DNA of 64,000 bases from Hyphomicrobium_A sp044507625 (GTDB lineage Bacteria > Pseudomonadota > Alphaproteobacteria > Rhizobiales > Hyphomicrobiaceae). The DNA lies in contig JBIQJE010000001.1 of the NCBI GenBank assembly GCA_044507625.1, positions 1-64,000 of the forward strand. The letters are read 5' to 3'. Made by a program: the position numbers and the translations under genes. The notes under the pieces are model-generated. The model was not told the origin of the DNA. It made no database searches and saw nothing but the letters and a program-made list of their open reading frames with translations. Of the stretch, positions 26,522 to 34,800 are shown one piece after another; within the stretch, counting starts at the first letter, position 1, and every line of letters begins with the position of its first letter.

Positions 26522-27346
26522 TCACTCCGTCCAGAAGCTCGGGATCGACGGGGCGAGGTGGGGCCCAATGCGTAGGGCCTCGCAAGCCCGCGCCAGGCCC
26601 GTCGAATCGTCGATGTCCACCGCGAGCCCCGACAGCGTCGCCGGCCCGCCCGCAGGCTCGAACCGCTGTCGGGGGATCTTGGTGATGAAGCGGTTTATCG
26701 GCTCCTCGATATCCATTCCCAGGACCGAGTTGTAATCGCCGCACATGCCCGCGTCCGAAATATAGGCGGTGCCGTTCGGAAGCACCCGGCCGTCCGCAGT
26801 CGGAACATGCGTGTGCGTGCCGACGACGACGCTCGCGCGCCCATCGGCAAAATAGCCCAGCGCCTGTTTCTCGCTCGTCGCCTCGGCGTGCATGTCGATC
26901 AGGATGGCATCGGCGCCCTGCTTCAGCCGGCAGGCGGTGAGCTCGGCATCGACCGCGCGGAAAGGATCATCGAGTTCCGGCATGAAGATGCGGCCCATGA
27001 CATTGATCACCAGCACTTCCGCGCCCGACGCCGTCCTGATGAGCGTGGCGCCGCGCCCCGGCGTTCCCTTCGGATAATTGATGGGCCGCACGAGTTGCGG
27101 ATAGCGCTCAATGAAGACGAGCGCTTCCTTCTGGTCGAATGCGTGATTGCCGAGCGTCACCGCATCCGCGCCGGCCCCGATCAGCTCGACGAGGATGGAT
27201 TCTGTGATACCGAAGCCACCCGCGGAGTTCTCACCATTGATGACGACGCAGTCCAGCCGGTAGCGCCGCCGCAAGCCGGGGAGCGCATCCACCACGGCTT
27301 TGCGGCCGGTACGGCCGACGATGTCGCCAAGAAAAAGAAGGCGCAT
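26522..27346 (-). CDS. ymdB: YmdB-type metallophosphoesterase
   Basis: 274 residues, cytoplasmic. Metal motifs LFLGDIVGRTGR, NGENSAGG, GNHAFD and GTHTHVPTAD. The family includes cyclic-nucleotide phosphodiesterases; substrate here unproven. Its ATG follows the fthC stop without a gap, so the two are an operon. Conserved neighbour of fthC in Hyphomicrobiales. Confidence 0.93.
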   Translation of the reverse strand: MRLLFLGDIVGRTGRKAVVDALPGLRRRYRLDCVVINGENSAGGFGITESILVELIGAGADAVTLGNHAFDQKEALVFIERYPQLVRPINYPKGTPGRGATLIRTASGAEVLVINVMGRIFMPELDDPFRAVDAELTACRLKQGADAILIDMHAEATSEKQALGYFADGRASVVVGTHTHVPTADGRVLPNGTAYISDAGMCGDYNSVLGMDIEEPINRFITKIPRQRFEPAGGPATLSGLAVDIDDSTGLARACEALRIGPHLAPSIPSFWTE

Positions 27347-27928
27347 TCAGGTTCCAGAACAGCGGAGCGGGCCTGACGGGGTCAGCACCCAGTCGAGCGG
27401 CTGGTCATAATGGAGATGGGGGACGGCGTCGACCTTCAGCTCGTCGTAGGCGATGCCGACGGCTATCACGGGCTTGAGGGCGCGCAACAGCTCGAGCGAG
27501 CGATCGTAAAAGCCGCCTCCGTATCCGAGACGGTATCCCGCCGCGTCGAATGCCAGCAGCGGCACCAGAATGATATCCGGCTGAAGCTCCGGTTTGTCGG
27601 GAAGCGGCTCGGCGATGCCCCACTGCACCTTGCCCATGGCGTCCCCCGGAGCCCAGGCGCGAAACAGAAGGGGCTTGTCTTTGCCCTGCATCACCGGCAG
27701 CGCGAGTGTATGTCCATCGCCCGCCAGGCGCTCCAGCAGCGCTGAAGGATCGATCTCGTCGCGGATGGCCGCAAAGCCGGAAATAATGGCGCCCGGAGGC
27801 GGGGCTAGAAACGCCAGCCCGTGCTCGGCGAGACGCGCGCGCGCACGGTTGCCGTGCGTTGCGAAAGCCGCCGCACGACGGGCAAGCGCCCGGGTTCTCT
27901 CCTCCCGCTTTTCGTCGCCCGTGTACAT
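27347..27928 (-). CDS. fthC: 5-formyltetrahydrofolate cyclo-ligase
   Basis: 193 residues; recycles 5-formyl-THF to 5,10-methenyl-THF using ATP. Signature RLGYGGGFYDRSLE near residue 135 and the basic N-terminal region (KREERTRALARRAA). ATG 27928. Lies directly downstream of 6S RNA, the arrangement known from many proteobacteria (ygfA next to ssrS). Confidence 0.95.
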   Translation of the reverse strand: MYTGDEKREERTRALARRAAAFATHGNRARARLAEHGLAFLAPPPGAIISGFAAIRDEIDPSALLERLAGDGHTLALPVMQGKDKPLLFRAWAPGDAMGKVQWGIAEPLPDKPELQPDIILVPLLAFDAAGYRLGYGGGFYDRSLELLRALKPVIAVGIAYDELKVDAVPHLHYDQPLDWVLTPSGPLRCSGT

Positions 27929-27940
27929 GAGGCTGAATTC

Positions 27941-28107
27941 AAAATGCCGCGGTGGCCGTCGAAGCGGATGATCCCGCGCTGGTCCCTACGAGAAGTAGGT
28001 GGGCGCCGTGTGTCCGAGACCACGGTCTCGGCCAGGGACAGCTCCCGTGCGGATCTTATAGGCCCCGGGGAACATATGTGCTTCTAACGCACCCCGCAGC
28101 ACCGCCT
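27941..28107 (-). ncRNA. ssrS: 6S RNA
   Basis: About 165 nt between zapA and fthC, the classic position. Read on the minus strand, the 5' end GGCGGTGCTGCGGGG can pair with CACCGCGGC at the 3' end (closing stem); CCGAGACC GT GGTCTCGG (about 28014-28031) forms the terminal hairpin and CCTAC / GTAGG (27985-27999) a side hairpin, leaving an open internal region around TATAAGATCC. A -10-like CTACATT lies at 28107-28113 and ATTTTG follows the 3' end. Ends approximate; call rests on synteny plus fold. Confidence 0.78.
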
Positions 28108-28246
28108 AATGTAGAGGACCCGCGAGGAGTTTTCCAGCGCTTCCGCCGCCCCTCCACGGTAAGCGTTTTCCTCGGAAGCATTAACCGGTTTGGCGAAAGC
28201 GGACCCGCGTCCGTGCGGTGGCCATACCCAGCGCGGACCCGCTGGC

Positions 28247-28501
28247 TTAGGCGCGGCGCTTTTCCGCGACCTGCTCGGCGTCGGTTTTCGTATCGCCGGC
28301 CGTCGCATCCCATAGATCGTCAGCGATCATCAGCGCGGTCATCAGCAACAGGCGTTCGTCGCCGATGTTGCCGTGCTCGCGCGCGAGGCCTTCCAGGCGG
28401 CTGGTGACGTAGGCTGCCAGCTCCCGGAGCCGCGCCTCCTCTCCGTCCCCGCATTCGAAGCGGTACGCCCTTCCGTTGACAGCGATCGTGACCGCACCCA
28501 T
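28247..28501 (-). CDS. zapA: Cell division protein ZapA
   Basis: 84 residues from ATG 28501 (GTG 28510 is an alternative). N-terminal beta part TIAVNGRAYRFECGDGEEAR, then a helix LRELAAYVTSRLEGLAREHG and LLLMTALMIADDLWDA, the ZapA pattern. Stabilises FtsZ bundles at the septum. Followed by 6S RNA. Confidence 0.93.
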   Translation of the reverse strand: MGAVTIAVNGRAYRFECGDGEEARLRELAAYVTSRLEGLAREHGNIGDERLLLMTALMIADDLWDATAGDTKTDAEQVAEKRRA

Positions 28502-28525
28502 CGCCCTCACCGTTTTCCTGGCCGC

Positions 28526-28630
28526 TAGACCATAATCGCTTCGAACCCGATCGGTCCGAAGCGCGGGCCATCGGCCTAATCATAAAGCCTGGAGCCGCAT
28601 CGCGATTCGAAAAAAAGCGACCGTGCTCTA
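28526..28630 (+). repeat. Two-hairpin intergenic repeat, copy 3
   Basis: 105 bases: left hairpin from TAGACCATAATCGCTTCG with GGTCCGAAGC and CATCGGCCT, right hairpin GGAGCCGCATCGC / GCGACCGTGCTCTA. It lies between the zapA start and the stop of the coiled-coil gene (eight bases away). Confidence 0.85.
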
Positions 28631-28637
28631 GAGTTGC

Positions 28638-28967
28638 TCAGGCGTCTTTTTCGAGTACGTTATGGAGCGAGTCTATAGCCCAATCAATGCGATTGACCGC
28701 TTCGTCCCGCGCCTCCTGCAGGCGTGCGATCTGCGCCATTGCGTCGGCGAGCTGCTCCTTGAGCTGATCGCGTTCACGCTCCAGCGCTTCGAACATCCCA
28801 TTCGCCACAGACCGCTTCGCTGCGGCTGTCGGCTTGGATGACGTTGCAGACTTCTTTGCGCTTGGTTTGCCGGTCGCGCTTTTTGCGCGTGGTGCAGCTG
28901 GCTTCTTCGCGCGTGGCGCAGCGGCCTTCTGCTTGACCTTACGCGTACCCGTACCCCGTTCAGCCAT
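28638..28967 (-). CDS. Lys/Ala-rich, coiled-coil small protein upstream of zapA (DUF4164-like)
   Basis: 109 residues. The N-terminal half is a histone-H1-like Lys/Ala/Pro tract (KAAAPRAKKPAAPRAKSA); the C-terminal half is a coiled coil (ALERERDQLKEQLADAMAQI, ARDEAVNRIDWAIDSLH). Position directly before zapA matches the DUF4164-type gene found there in Rhizobiales, but the basic tail is unlike the short family members, so the assignment is tentative. Possibly DNA- or divisome-associated. Confidence 0.75.
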   Translation of the reverse strand: MAERGTGTRKVKQKAAAPRAKKPAAPRAKSATGKPSAKKSATSSKPTAAAKRSVANGMFEALERERDQLKEQLADAMAQIARLQEARDEAVNRIDWAIDSLHNVLEKDA

Positions 28968-29167
28968 AAGGTGTTTACCCTCCGAGATTCGCCCTCAACA
29001 GCCCCCTGGCGATCCACGGCTGCCTTCCCGTGCCATGACCTTATGTGCCGCTCTTCGAAGGCGTCAACAAGGCAACCCGGGAAGCAACGCATACCCAACA
29101 GGAATTTGGTGTCACACTTCCACGCGCAAACACGCAGGTTCCCTTCAGCACGCCCGGGCATGTCGCA

Positions 29168-29196
29168 TTGACACCCATGCCCCGCCTCCAGTTAAT
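29168..29196 (+). promoter_or_regulatory. Predicted sigma-70 promoter of gap
   Basis: Consensus -35 TTGACA (29168-29173), 17-base spacer, -10-like GTTAAT (29191-29196), 63 bases before the gap ATG. The -35 is perfect, the -10 matches four of six. Confidence 0.5.
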
Positions 29197-29259
29197 GGCC
29201 TCGCATTTTGGGCCGTGTGCCGCACATGGCCATTTTAGAGAACCGCCAGGGAGGCGACG

Positions 29260-30270
29260 ATGACTGTGAAGGTTGCGATTTCGGGGTTTGGCCGCATCGG
29301 GAGAAACGTGCTGCGCGCCGCCGCTGAAGCCAAGCGCACCGATCTGCAGTTCGTCGCCATCAATGACCTCGTGCCGACGAAGGATAACGCGCACCTCTTC
29401 AAGTACGACAGCGTGCACGGCACATTCCCCGGCGAGGTGAAGGTTGACGGCGACTCGATCGATGTCGGTCTCGGCGCGCCGATCAAGGTGCTGGCCGAGA
29501 AGGATCCTTCGAAGCTGCCGTGGAAAGATCTCGGCGTCGATATCGTGATGGAATGTACGGGCATCTTCACCGACAAGGAGAAGGCGAAGGTGCACCTCGA
29601 CGCCGGCGCCAAGCGCGTGCTCGTTTCCGCACCGTCGAAGGGCGCCGACATCACCGTCGTCTACGGCGTCAACCACGAGCAGCTCACGGGCGACCACAAG
29701 GTCGTCTCGAACGCCTCCTGCACGACGAACTGCCTGGCGCCGGTCGCCAAGGTGCTGAACGATCTCGTCGGCATCCAGTCCGGATACATGACGACGATCC
29801 ACTCCTACACCAACGACCAGCGCATCCTCGACCAGGCCCACAAGGACATGCGCCGCGCGCGCGCAGCCGCTCTATCCATGATCCCCACCTCCACGGGGGC
29901 GGCGGTCGCGGTCGGCCTCGTTCTCCCGGAACTCAAGGGCAAGCTCGACGGCACCTCGATCCGCGTGCCGACCCCGAACGTCTCGGTCATCGACCTGAAG
30001 TTCATCCCCGGCCGCGAGACCACCGCCGAGGAGATCAACAAGGCGATGCAGCATGCAGCCGCCCAGCAGCTGAAGGGCGTGCTCAACTACGTGACCGACG
30101 AGCTCGTCTCGATCGACTTCAACCATTCGCCCTTCTCGTCGAGCTTCGACTCGACGCAGACCCAGGTGGTCGACGGCAAGCTGGTGCGCGTGATGTCCTG
30201 GTACGACAACGAGTGGGGCTTCTCCAACCGCATGCTCGACACCGCGGTTGCGATGGGCAAGCTGCTCTGA
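29260..30270 (+). CDS. gap: Type I glyceraldehyde-3-phosphate dehydrogenase
   Basis: 336 residues, ATG 29260 with AGGGAGGCGACG. Rossmann NAD site GFGRIGRNVLRAA, catalytic Cys in SNASCTTNCLAP, catalytic His in the IHSYTND region and the end SWYDNEWGFSNRM. Central glycolysis/gluconeogenesis enzyme, cytoplasmic. The cobB gene starts eight bases after its stop, so the two form an operon. Confidence 0.98.
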   Translation: MTVKVAISGFGRIGRNVLRAAAEAKRTDLQFVAINDLVPTKDNAHLFKYDSVHGTFPGEVKVDGDSIDVGLGAPIKVLAEKDPSKLPWKDLGVDIVMECTGIFTDKEKAKVHLDAGAKRVLVSAPSKGADITVVYGVNHEQLTGDHKVVSNASCTTNCLAPVAKVLNDLVGIQSGYMTTIHSYTNDQRILDQAHKDMRRARAAALSMIPTSTGAAVAVGLVLPELKGKLDGTSIRVPTPNVSVIDLKFIPGRETTAEEINKAMQHAAAQQLKGVLNYVTDELVSIDFNHSPFSSSFDSTQTQVVDGKLVRVMSWYDNEWGFSNRMLDTAVAMGKLL

Positions 30271-30278
30271 CCGGCGCG

Positions 30279-30986
30279 ATGCCGGCTTTCACGAACATCG
30301 TCGTTTTGACGGGCGCCGGGCTCTCTGCAGAGTCCGGCGTTTCCACTTTCCGCGACCAGGACGGCATCTGGTCGAAATACGACCTGCGGGAGGTGGCGAC
30401 CCCCGAAGGCTTTCGCGCCGACCCCGAGCGCGTTCACGACTTCTACAATCAGCGCCGCCGCGCCCATGCGGCCGTTGCCCCGAACGCCGCCCATGTCGCG
30501 CTCGCAAAACTGGAACGGGAGCATAGAGGCGCCGTCACCATCGTCACGCAGAACATCGACGCCCTGCACGAGGCCGCGGGATCGCGCAATCTGATCCACA
30601 TCCACGGCGAGTTGTTCAAGTCCCTGTGCGCGCGGTGCGGCGCGCGCCACCCCTGCACCGGTGATCTCGGCACCACAACCCCTTGTCCCACCTGCGCGGA
30701 AACCGGCGGCATGCGTCCCGACGTCGTCTGGTTCGGCGAGATGCCCTACCACATGGAGCGCATTGCCGACGCGCTGATGGCAGCCGATCTCTTCATCTCC
30801 ATCGGCACCAGCGGAAATGTCTATCCGGCCGCGGGCTTCGTCGCCGAGGCGCGCGGAGCCGGCGCCCGTACGGTAGAGCTGAACCTCGAGCCTTCCGAAG
30901 GCGCGCACCTCTTCCACGAGGCGATCCTCGGCCCCGCGACACGCATCGTCCCCGCCTTCGTTGAACGGCTGCTCTCCAGACCATGA
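30279..30986 (+). CDS. cobB: Sir2-family NAD-dependent protein deacylase (sirtuin)
   Basis: 235 residues from ATG 30279. NAD site VVLTGAGLSAESGVSTFR, TQNIDALHEAAG, the catalytic His in HIHGEL, zinc Cys pairs CARC and CPTC, then the NAD-binding SIGTSGNVYPAAGF. The short N-terminus fits CobB/class III sirtuins. Co-transcribed with gap: GAPDH is a frequent acylation target, so local regulation is plausible (inference). The last codons and the TGA stop come from the left end of repeat copy 4. Confidence 0.95.
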   Translation: MPAFTNIVVLTGAGLSAESGVSTFRDQDGIWSKYDLREVATPEGFRADPERVHDFYNQRRRAHAAVAPNAAHVALAKLEREHRGAVTIVTQNIDALHEAAGSRNLIHIHGELFKSLCARCGARHPCTGDLGTTTPCPTCAETGGMRPDVVWFGEMPYHMERIADALMAADLFISIGTSGNVYPAAGFVAEARGAGARTVELNLEPSEGAHLFHEAILGPATRIVPAFVERLLSRP

Positions 30987-31064
30987 TCGCTTCGGACCCT
31001 ATCCGTCCGAAGCGTGGATCATCAGTCTAATCAAAAGACTAGAGCCGCATCGCGATTCGAAGAA
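30978..31064 (+). repeat. Two-hairpin intergenic repeat, copy 4 (right end truncated)
   Basis: Left hairpin complete (AGACCATGATCGCTTCGG to GGATCATCAGTCT) and the 5' arm of the right hairpin (AGAGCCGCATCGCGATTCG); the 3' arm GCGATCGTGCTCT is missing. It overlaps the last nine bases of cobB. At the breakpoint an 18-bp perfect palindrome (31065-31082) overlaps the stop of the RNA methyltransferase gene. Confidence 0.83.
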
Positions 31065-31082
31065 GCCGCTGACGTCAGCGGC
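31065..31082. repeat. 18-bp perfect palindrome between cobB and the RNA methyltransferase gene
   Basis: GCCGCTGACGTCAGCGGC, symmetric without a loop, spanning the TGA of the methyltransferase gene (31075-31077). It starts where repeat copy 4 breaks off. Could act as a terminator element between convergent genes; no U tract on either side. Confidence 0.6.
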
Positions 31083-32310
31083 GGAAGATGGCCACGGCCT
31101 CGATGTGCGGCGAGAACAGGAACTGATCGATCGGCGTCACGCGCTCGAGTTCGAACCCGCCGTCGATGAGAATGCGCGCATCCCGCGCCAGCGTCGCCGG
31201 ATTGCATGAGACGGCCACGACCGTCTTCACGCCGGAGTCGGCGAGCGATGCGGCCTGCGTCGCGGCGCCTGCGCGCGGGGGATCGAACACCGCCGCCTCG
31301 ATGCCCTTGAGTTCACGCGCGGACAACGGCTCACGGAAGAGATCGCGCACGCGCGCCTCGATCGGCTTCAGCCCCGGCGTCCGCTTGGCCGCGTTAGAAA
31401 GGGCATCTATCGCCTGGCGGTCCCCATCCATCGCCAGCACGGCGGCGCGCTGCGCGAGCGGAAAGGTGAACGTACCCATGCCGCAAAAGAGATCCGCGAC
31501 GCGCTTTGTCTCGTCGACCGCCTGCGTGACGATGCGGACCATTTCCGCTTCCGCTGCTGGCGCGGCCTGCAGAAACGAGCGCGCCGGCAGCACCACGTTC
31601 GCCGTGCCGAAACGCACCGCCGGCACGGTCGCCTGATAGAGCGTATCGCCCGCAATGGTGACGCGCGCGAGCTTCAGCACCGCGGCCTCGCGCGCAAGCG
31701 CCTCGCGAACCTCCAACGGCGGATCACCCGGGACGTCCTCGATGGCGACATCGAGCCCGTTCATCGCCAGCGTGACGACGACGCGCCCCGGCGCGCGCCG
31801 CGACATCAGCGGCGCAACGAGCCGGCGCAGCCCCGGCAGTGCGCACACGATGGCTGACGCCGTCACGGGGCACTCGTGCAGGTCGACGATATCGACGCCC
31901 TTCGCCTCGTGGAAGCCGAGCACCACCCCGCGTGCGGTACGCCGCGCAGAAAACGCAGCGCGCCGCCGCGCGCCGAGGCCCACGCTGACGACGTGGCCGA
32001 CCGGCGCACCGATGCCGCGGGCGGCGAACGCGTTGGCCACCATCTCGCGCTTCCATGCGAGGTAGGCGGGCGTGCGCAGATGCTGCACGGCGCAGCCGCC
32101 GCAGTGGGTAAAGTGCCGGCACACCGGAGCAATACGATCCGGGCTCGGCACGTTGACGGCGATGAGACGCGCACGCTCCCCGCGCACGTCCGCTTGCACG
32201 CGCTCGCCGGGCAGCGTGAAGGGCACGAACACATGTCCCGCGCCCGTCTCCGCGACGCCGTCGCCCTGCGCGCCGAGGCGCGCAATGCCGAGCTCCTGCA
32301 CATCACCCAT
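31075..32310 (-). CDS. RlmD/RumA-type class I SAM RNA m5U methyltransferase
   Basis: 411 residues from ATG 32310 (overlapping the tlyA stop by eight bases); ATG 32340 is an alternative. Order: TRAM-like N-terminal domain (LGAQGDGVAET), iron-sulfur cysteines CRHFTHCGGC with a fourth in HECP, SAM motif DLFCGMGTFTFPLA, FDPPRAGA, and catalytic Cys in AVSCNPATLARD. This layout fits 23S rRNA uracil-C5 methylation; the exact target base is not provable. Coupled with tlyA. Confidence 0.92.
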   Translation of the reverse strand: MGDVQELGIARLGAQGDGVAETGAGHVFVPFTLPGERVQADVRGERARLIAVNVPSPDRIAPVCRHFTHCGGCAVQHLRTPAYLAWKREMVANAFAARGIGAPVGHVVSVGLGARRRAAFSARRTARGVVLGFHEAKGVDIVDLHECPVTASAIVCALPGLRRLVAPLMSRRAPGRVVVTLAMNGLDVAIEDVPGDPPLEVREALAREAAVLKLARVTIAGDTLYQATVPAVRFGTANVVLPARSFLQAAPAAEAEMVRIVTQAVDETKRVADLFCGMGTFTFPLAQRAAVLAMDGDRQAIDALSNAAKRTPGLKPIEARVRDLFREPLSARELKGIEAAVFDPPRAGAATQAASLADSGVKTVVAVSCNPATLARDARILIDGGFELERVTPIDQFLFSPHIEAVAIFRR

Positions 32311-33040
32311 CGTTGAGCGCGCCAACCAGATATTCGACATTGCCCGCCCCGCCCTTGACGGGTGAAGGGACGGTGCCCGCGATACGCCAGCCGGGCTGGC
32401 CGGCAAGCCACGCCGTGACCCGATGCAGCGCATCCTCGCGCGCAGCGGCATCCCGCACGATGCCGCCCTTGCCGATGCGCTCCGGCCCAACCTCGAACTG
32501 CGGCTTCACCAGCGCGACGAGAAAAGCGCCGGGTCCCGCCAGTTCCAGCGCGGGGCCCAGCGCCTTGATGAGCGAAATGAAACTGACATCGGCGGTGATC
32601 GCACCCACGGGCTCCGGCACGGTCTCGCGCGTCAGCCGCCGCGCATCGAGGCCCTCGAGGGAAACGACGCGCGGGTCGGACTTGAGGCTCGCATGGAGCT
32701 GCCCGTGGCCCACATCGGCGGCGTAGACCTTGCGCGCCCCGCGCTCGAGCAGCACCTGGGTAAATCCACCCGTCGAGGCGCCGACATCGAGCGCGACACG
32801 TCCGGCCGGATCGAATTCGAATGCCGCCAGTCCGGCGATGAGCTTTTGCCCACCCCGCGACACGGCGCGGGCCGCCTCGGCATCGAGCGTCAGCGCATCG
32901 TCCGCGTCGACGTCTGTGCCGGCCTTGGTGCAGACGTCTTCCCCGACCCTGACCAGCCCCGAGCGAATGAGATCCCGCGCACGGGACCGCGTCGGCGCAA
33001 GGCCGCGTTCCACGAGAGCAAGGTCCAATCGCATTCTCAT
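32303..33040 (-). CDS. tlyA: TlyA-family 2'-O-ribose rRNA methyltransferase / hemolysin A-like
   Basis: 245 residues from ATG 33040 (second ATG 33034). N-terminal S4 RNA-binding domain (MRMRLDLALVERGLAPTRSR), then an FtsJ/RrmJ-like methyltransferase domain with LDVGASTGGFTQVLLERGA, DVSFISL and LVKPQFEVG. In Hyphomicrobiales often close to dxs and xseB, as here (dxs about 2 kb away). Divergent from the DUF4399 gene, 66 bases between starts. Confidence 0.95.
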   Translation of the reverse strand: MRMRLDLALVERGLAPTRSRARDLIRSGLVRVGEDVCTKAGTDVDADDALTLDAEAARAVSRGGQKLIAGLAAFEFDPAGRVALDVGASTGGFTQVLLERGARKVYAADVGHGQLHASLKSDPRVVSLEGLDARRLTRETVPEPVGAITADVSFISLIKALGPALELAGPGAFLVALVKPQFEVGPERIGKGGIVRDAAAREDALHRVTAWLAGQPGWRIAGTVPSPVKGGAGNVEYLVGALNDG

Positions 33041-33106
33041 AATCTCGATTTTACGATATTCTCGCCGCGACCGATGCAGCTCGCAGATATTTCCGGGGAG
33101 ACTTAC

Positions 33107-33598
33107 ATGCGCAGCGCCCTCGCCGCTACTCTCATGGTCCTGTCGCTCGCCGCCTGTGGCGACAACAGCATCACCACCGCCAACCACGAGGAAGTGCACA
33201 AGGAAGGCACGCCCAGCGAAAGCACCGCCGCCGAGACGCCGGCACGCACGCCGTCCCAGGCGGGCGCGCGCGTATACCTGATCGAACCCGCGAACGGGGC
33301 AACCGTAAAAAGTCCCGTCACCGTGAAGTTTGGCATCGAAGGCATGGGCCTTGCACCCGCTGGGTCCGAAGAGCCGAACAGCGGTCACCATCACCTGCTG
33401 ATCAATACCGCCCTGAAAGACTACGATGTGCCGATCCCGGCCGACGATCAGCACAAGCACTTCGGCAAGGCTCAGACCGAGGCCACCGTGGAGCTGCCGC
33501 CCGGCAAGCACACGCTGCAGGCTGTGCTGGGCGATCGCAACCACATCCCGCACGAGCCGCCGGTGCAGTCGGAAGTCATCACCATCAACGTCGAATAG
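33107..33598 (+). CDS. DUF4399 lipoprotein
   Basis: 163 residues, ATG 33107 with GGGGAG upstream. Lipobox LAAC (Cys17), a Thr/Ala/Glu-rich linker to about residue 58, then a DUF4399 domain: VYLIEPANGATVKSPVTVKF, PNSGHHHLLI, HFGKAQTEATVELPPGKHT. The GHHHLLI segment may bind metal (inference). Function of the family unknown. Followed by a terminator. Confidence 0.88.
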   Translation: MRSALAATLMVLSLAACGDNSITTANHEEVHKEGTPSESTAAETPARTPSQAGARVYLIEPANGATVKSPVTVKFGIEGMGLAPAGSEEPNSGHHHLLINTALKDYDVPIPADDQHKHFGKAQTEATVELPPGKHTLQAVLGDRNHIPHEPPVQSEVITINVE

Positions 33599-33622
33599 AG
33601 CTTATATCTTCGCACATTGTAC

Positions 33623-33665
33623 GGGCCGGCTGCATGTCGGATGCGGCCGGCCTTCTCCTTTGTTC
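33623..33665 (+). terminator. Terminator after the DUF4399 lipoprotein
   Basis: Stem GGCCGGCTGCAT (33624-33635) / ATGCGGCCGGCC (33641-33652), twelve pairs including one G-U wobble, loop GTCGG, followed by TTCTCCTTTGTT. Confidence 0.8.
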
Positions 33666-33823
33666 GAAAGTATGTGCGCCAGCCAACGGGCCCGCTCTCG
33701 CATGCACGGCTTGCCCGCTCCGCACGCGCTTATCCACGCGGTGTGATTAGCGGACGTGCCCGCCCATGCATCGATTAGCCTTTTCAGCCGTTATGCGGAA
33801 AACACCCGCATCAGGAGAGGCAC

Positions 33824-34555
33824 ATGCTGACCGTCCACCGCCGCGTATTTCTGCAAGGCGCCGCCGCCGCCGCTGCCGTTTCCGCCATGGCGCGACCGGC
33901 ACCCATCTGGGCCGCCGAGACCGAAAGGGGTCCCTTCAAGCTGCCGCCCCTGCCCTACGGCTATGACGCGCTGGAGCCCAGCATCGACGGCAAGACCATG
34001 GAGCTGCATCACGACAAGCACCACGCCGCCTACGTGAAGAAGCTGAACGAGGCGGTGAAGGATCACTCCAAGGTGGCCGCCATGCCGCTGCAGGAAATCC
34101 TGGTCAAGCTCGATGAGCTACCCGAGGATATTCGCACGACCGTGCGCAACAACGGCGGCGGCCATGCCAACCACTCGATGTATTGGCAGATCATGGGCAA
34201 GGAAGGCAGCGCGCCGAAGGGCGAGCTGAAGACAGCGATCGATTCCGACCTCGGCGGCCTCGACAAGCTGAAAGAGGACTTCAACAGCAAGGGCGAGAAG
34301 GTGTTCGGCTCCGGCTGGGTTTTCGTCACCGTGTCGCCCGAGGGAAAGCTTTCGCTGGTGTCGAAACCGAACCAGGACACGCCGCTGATGGATGGCAAGC
34401 ACGTCCTGTTCGGCAACGATGTGTGGGAGCACGCCTACTATCTCAAATACCAGAACCGGCGCCCCGAATACCTCAAGGCGTGGTGGGATGTCGTCAACTG
34501 GGACGCGATCGCCGACCGCTATGCTGCGGCGAAGGCTGGAAAGCTGACGATCTGA
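33824..34555 (+). CDS. Exported Fe/Mn superoxide dismutase with Tat-like signal
   Basis: 243 residues, AGGAGAGGCAC before ATG 33824. The N-terminus HRRVFLQGAAAAAAVSAMAR looks like a twin-arginine signal, cleavage near IWAAE; mature SOD begins PFKLPPLPYGYDALEP. Metal ligands: His in ELHHDKHHAAYV, His in GGGHANHSMYW, Asp and His in DVWEHAYYLKYQN. GGGHANH suggests Mn preference, not proven. Most bacterial Fe/Mn SODs are cytoplasmic, so export is noteworthy. Confidence 0.93.
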   Translation: MLTVHRRVFLQGAAAAAAVSAMARPAPIWAAETERGPFKLPPLPYGYDALEPSIDGKTMELHHDKHHAAYVKKLNEAVKDHSKVAAMPLQEILVKLDELPEDIRTTVRNNGGGHANHSMYWQIMGKEGSAPKGELKTAIDSDLGGLDKLKEDFNSKGEKVFGSGWVFVTVSPEGKLSLVSKPNQDTPLMDGKHVLFGNDVWEHAYYLKYQNRRPEYLKAWWDVVNWDAIADRYAAAKAGKLTI

Positions 34556-34800
34556 ACGCATTGCCTCCAGGAGAATCGACCCGGGGGAATCGACGGCTCG
34601 CGCCGTCGTGCGGGCTGTCGCCCCCAGCGAGCTAGGGGCGATACGGCGCAGGCCGCTCGTTGAAGGCCCCGGGGCCAACGGCTCGCGGGGGCGATAGCGT
34701 TTATCTGATTTATTGGCGCAGATGACCGGCGCAGATGACAGCCCGGCTCACAGCTCTCGAGGCAATCCCGCGGGCAGGGCGTCCTGCATCGGCGCGAAGA

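Noticed and set aside
34556..34800. Regulatory element between the superoxide dismutase gene and dxs
   Set aside because: Only short imperfect inverted repeats and no U tract; nothing firm enough to name.
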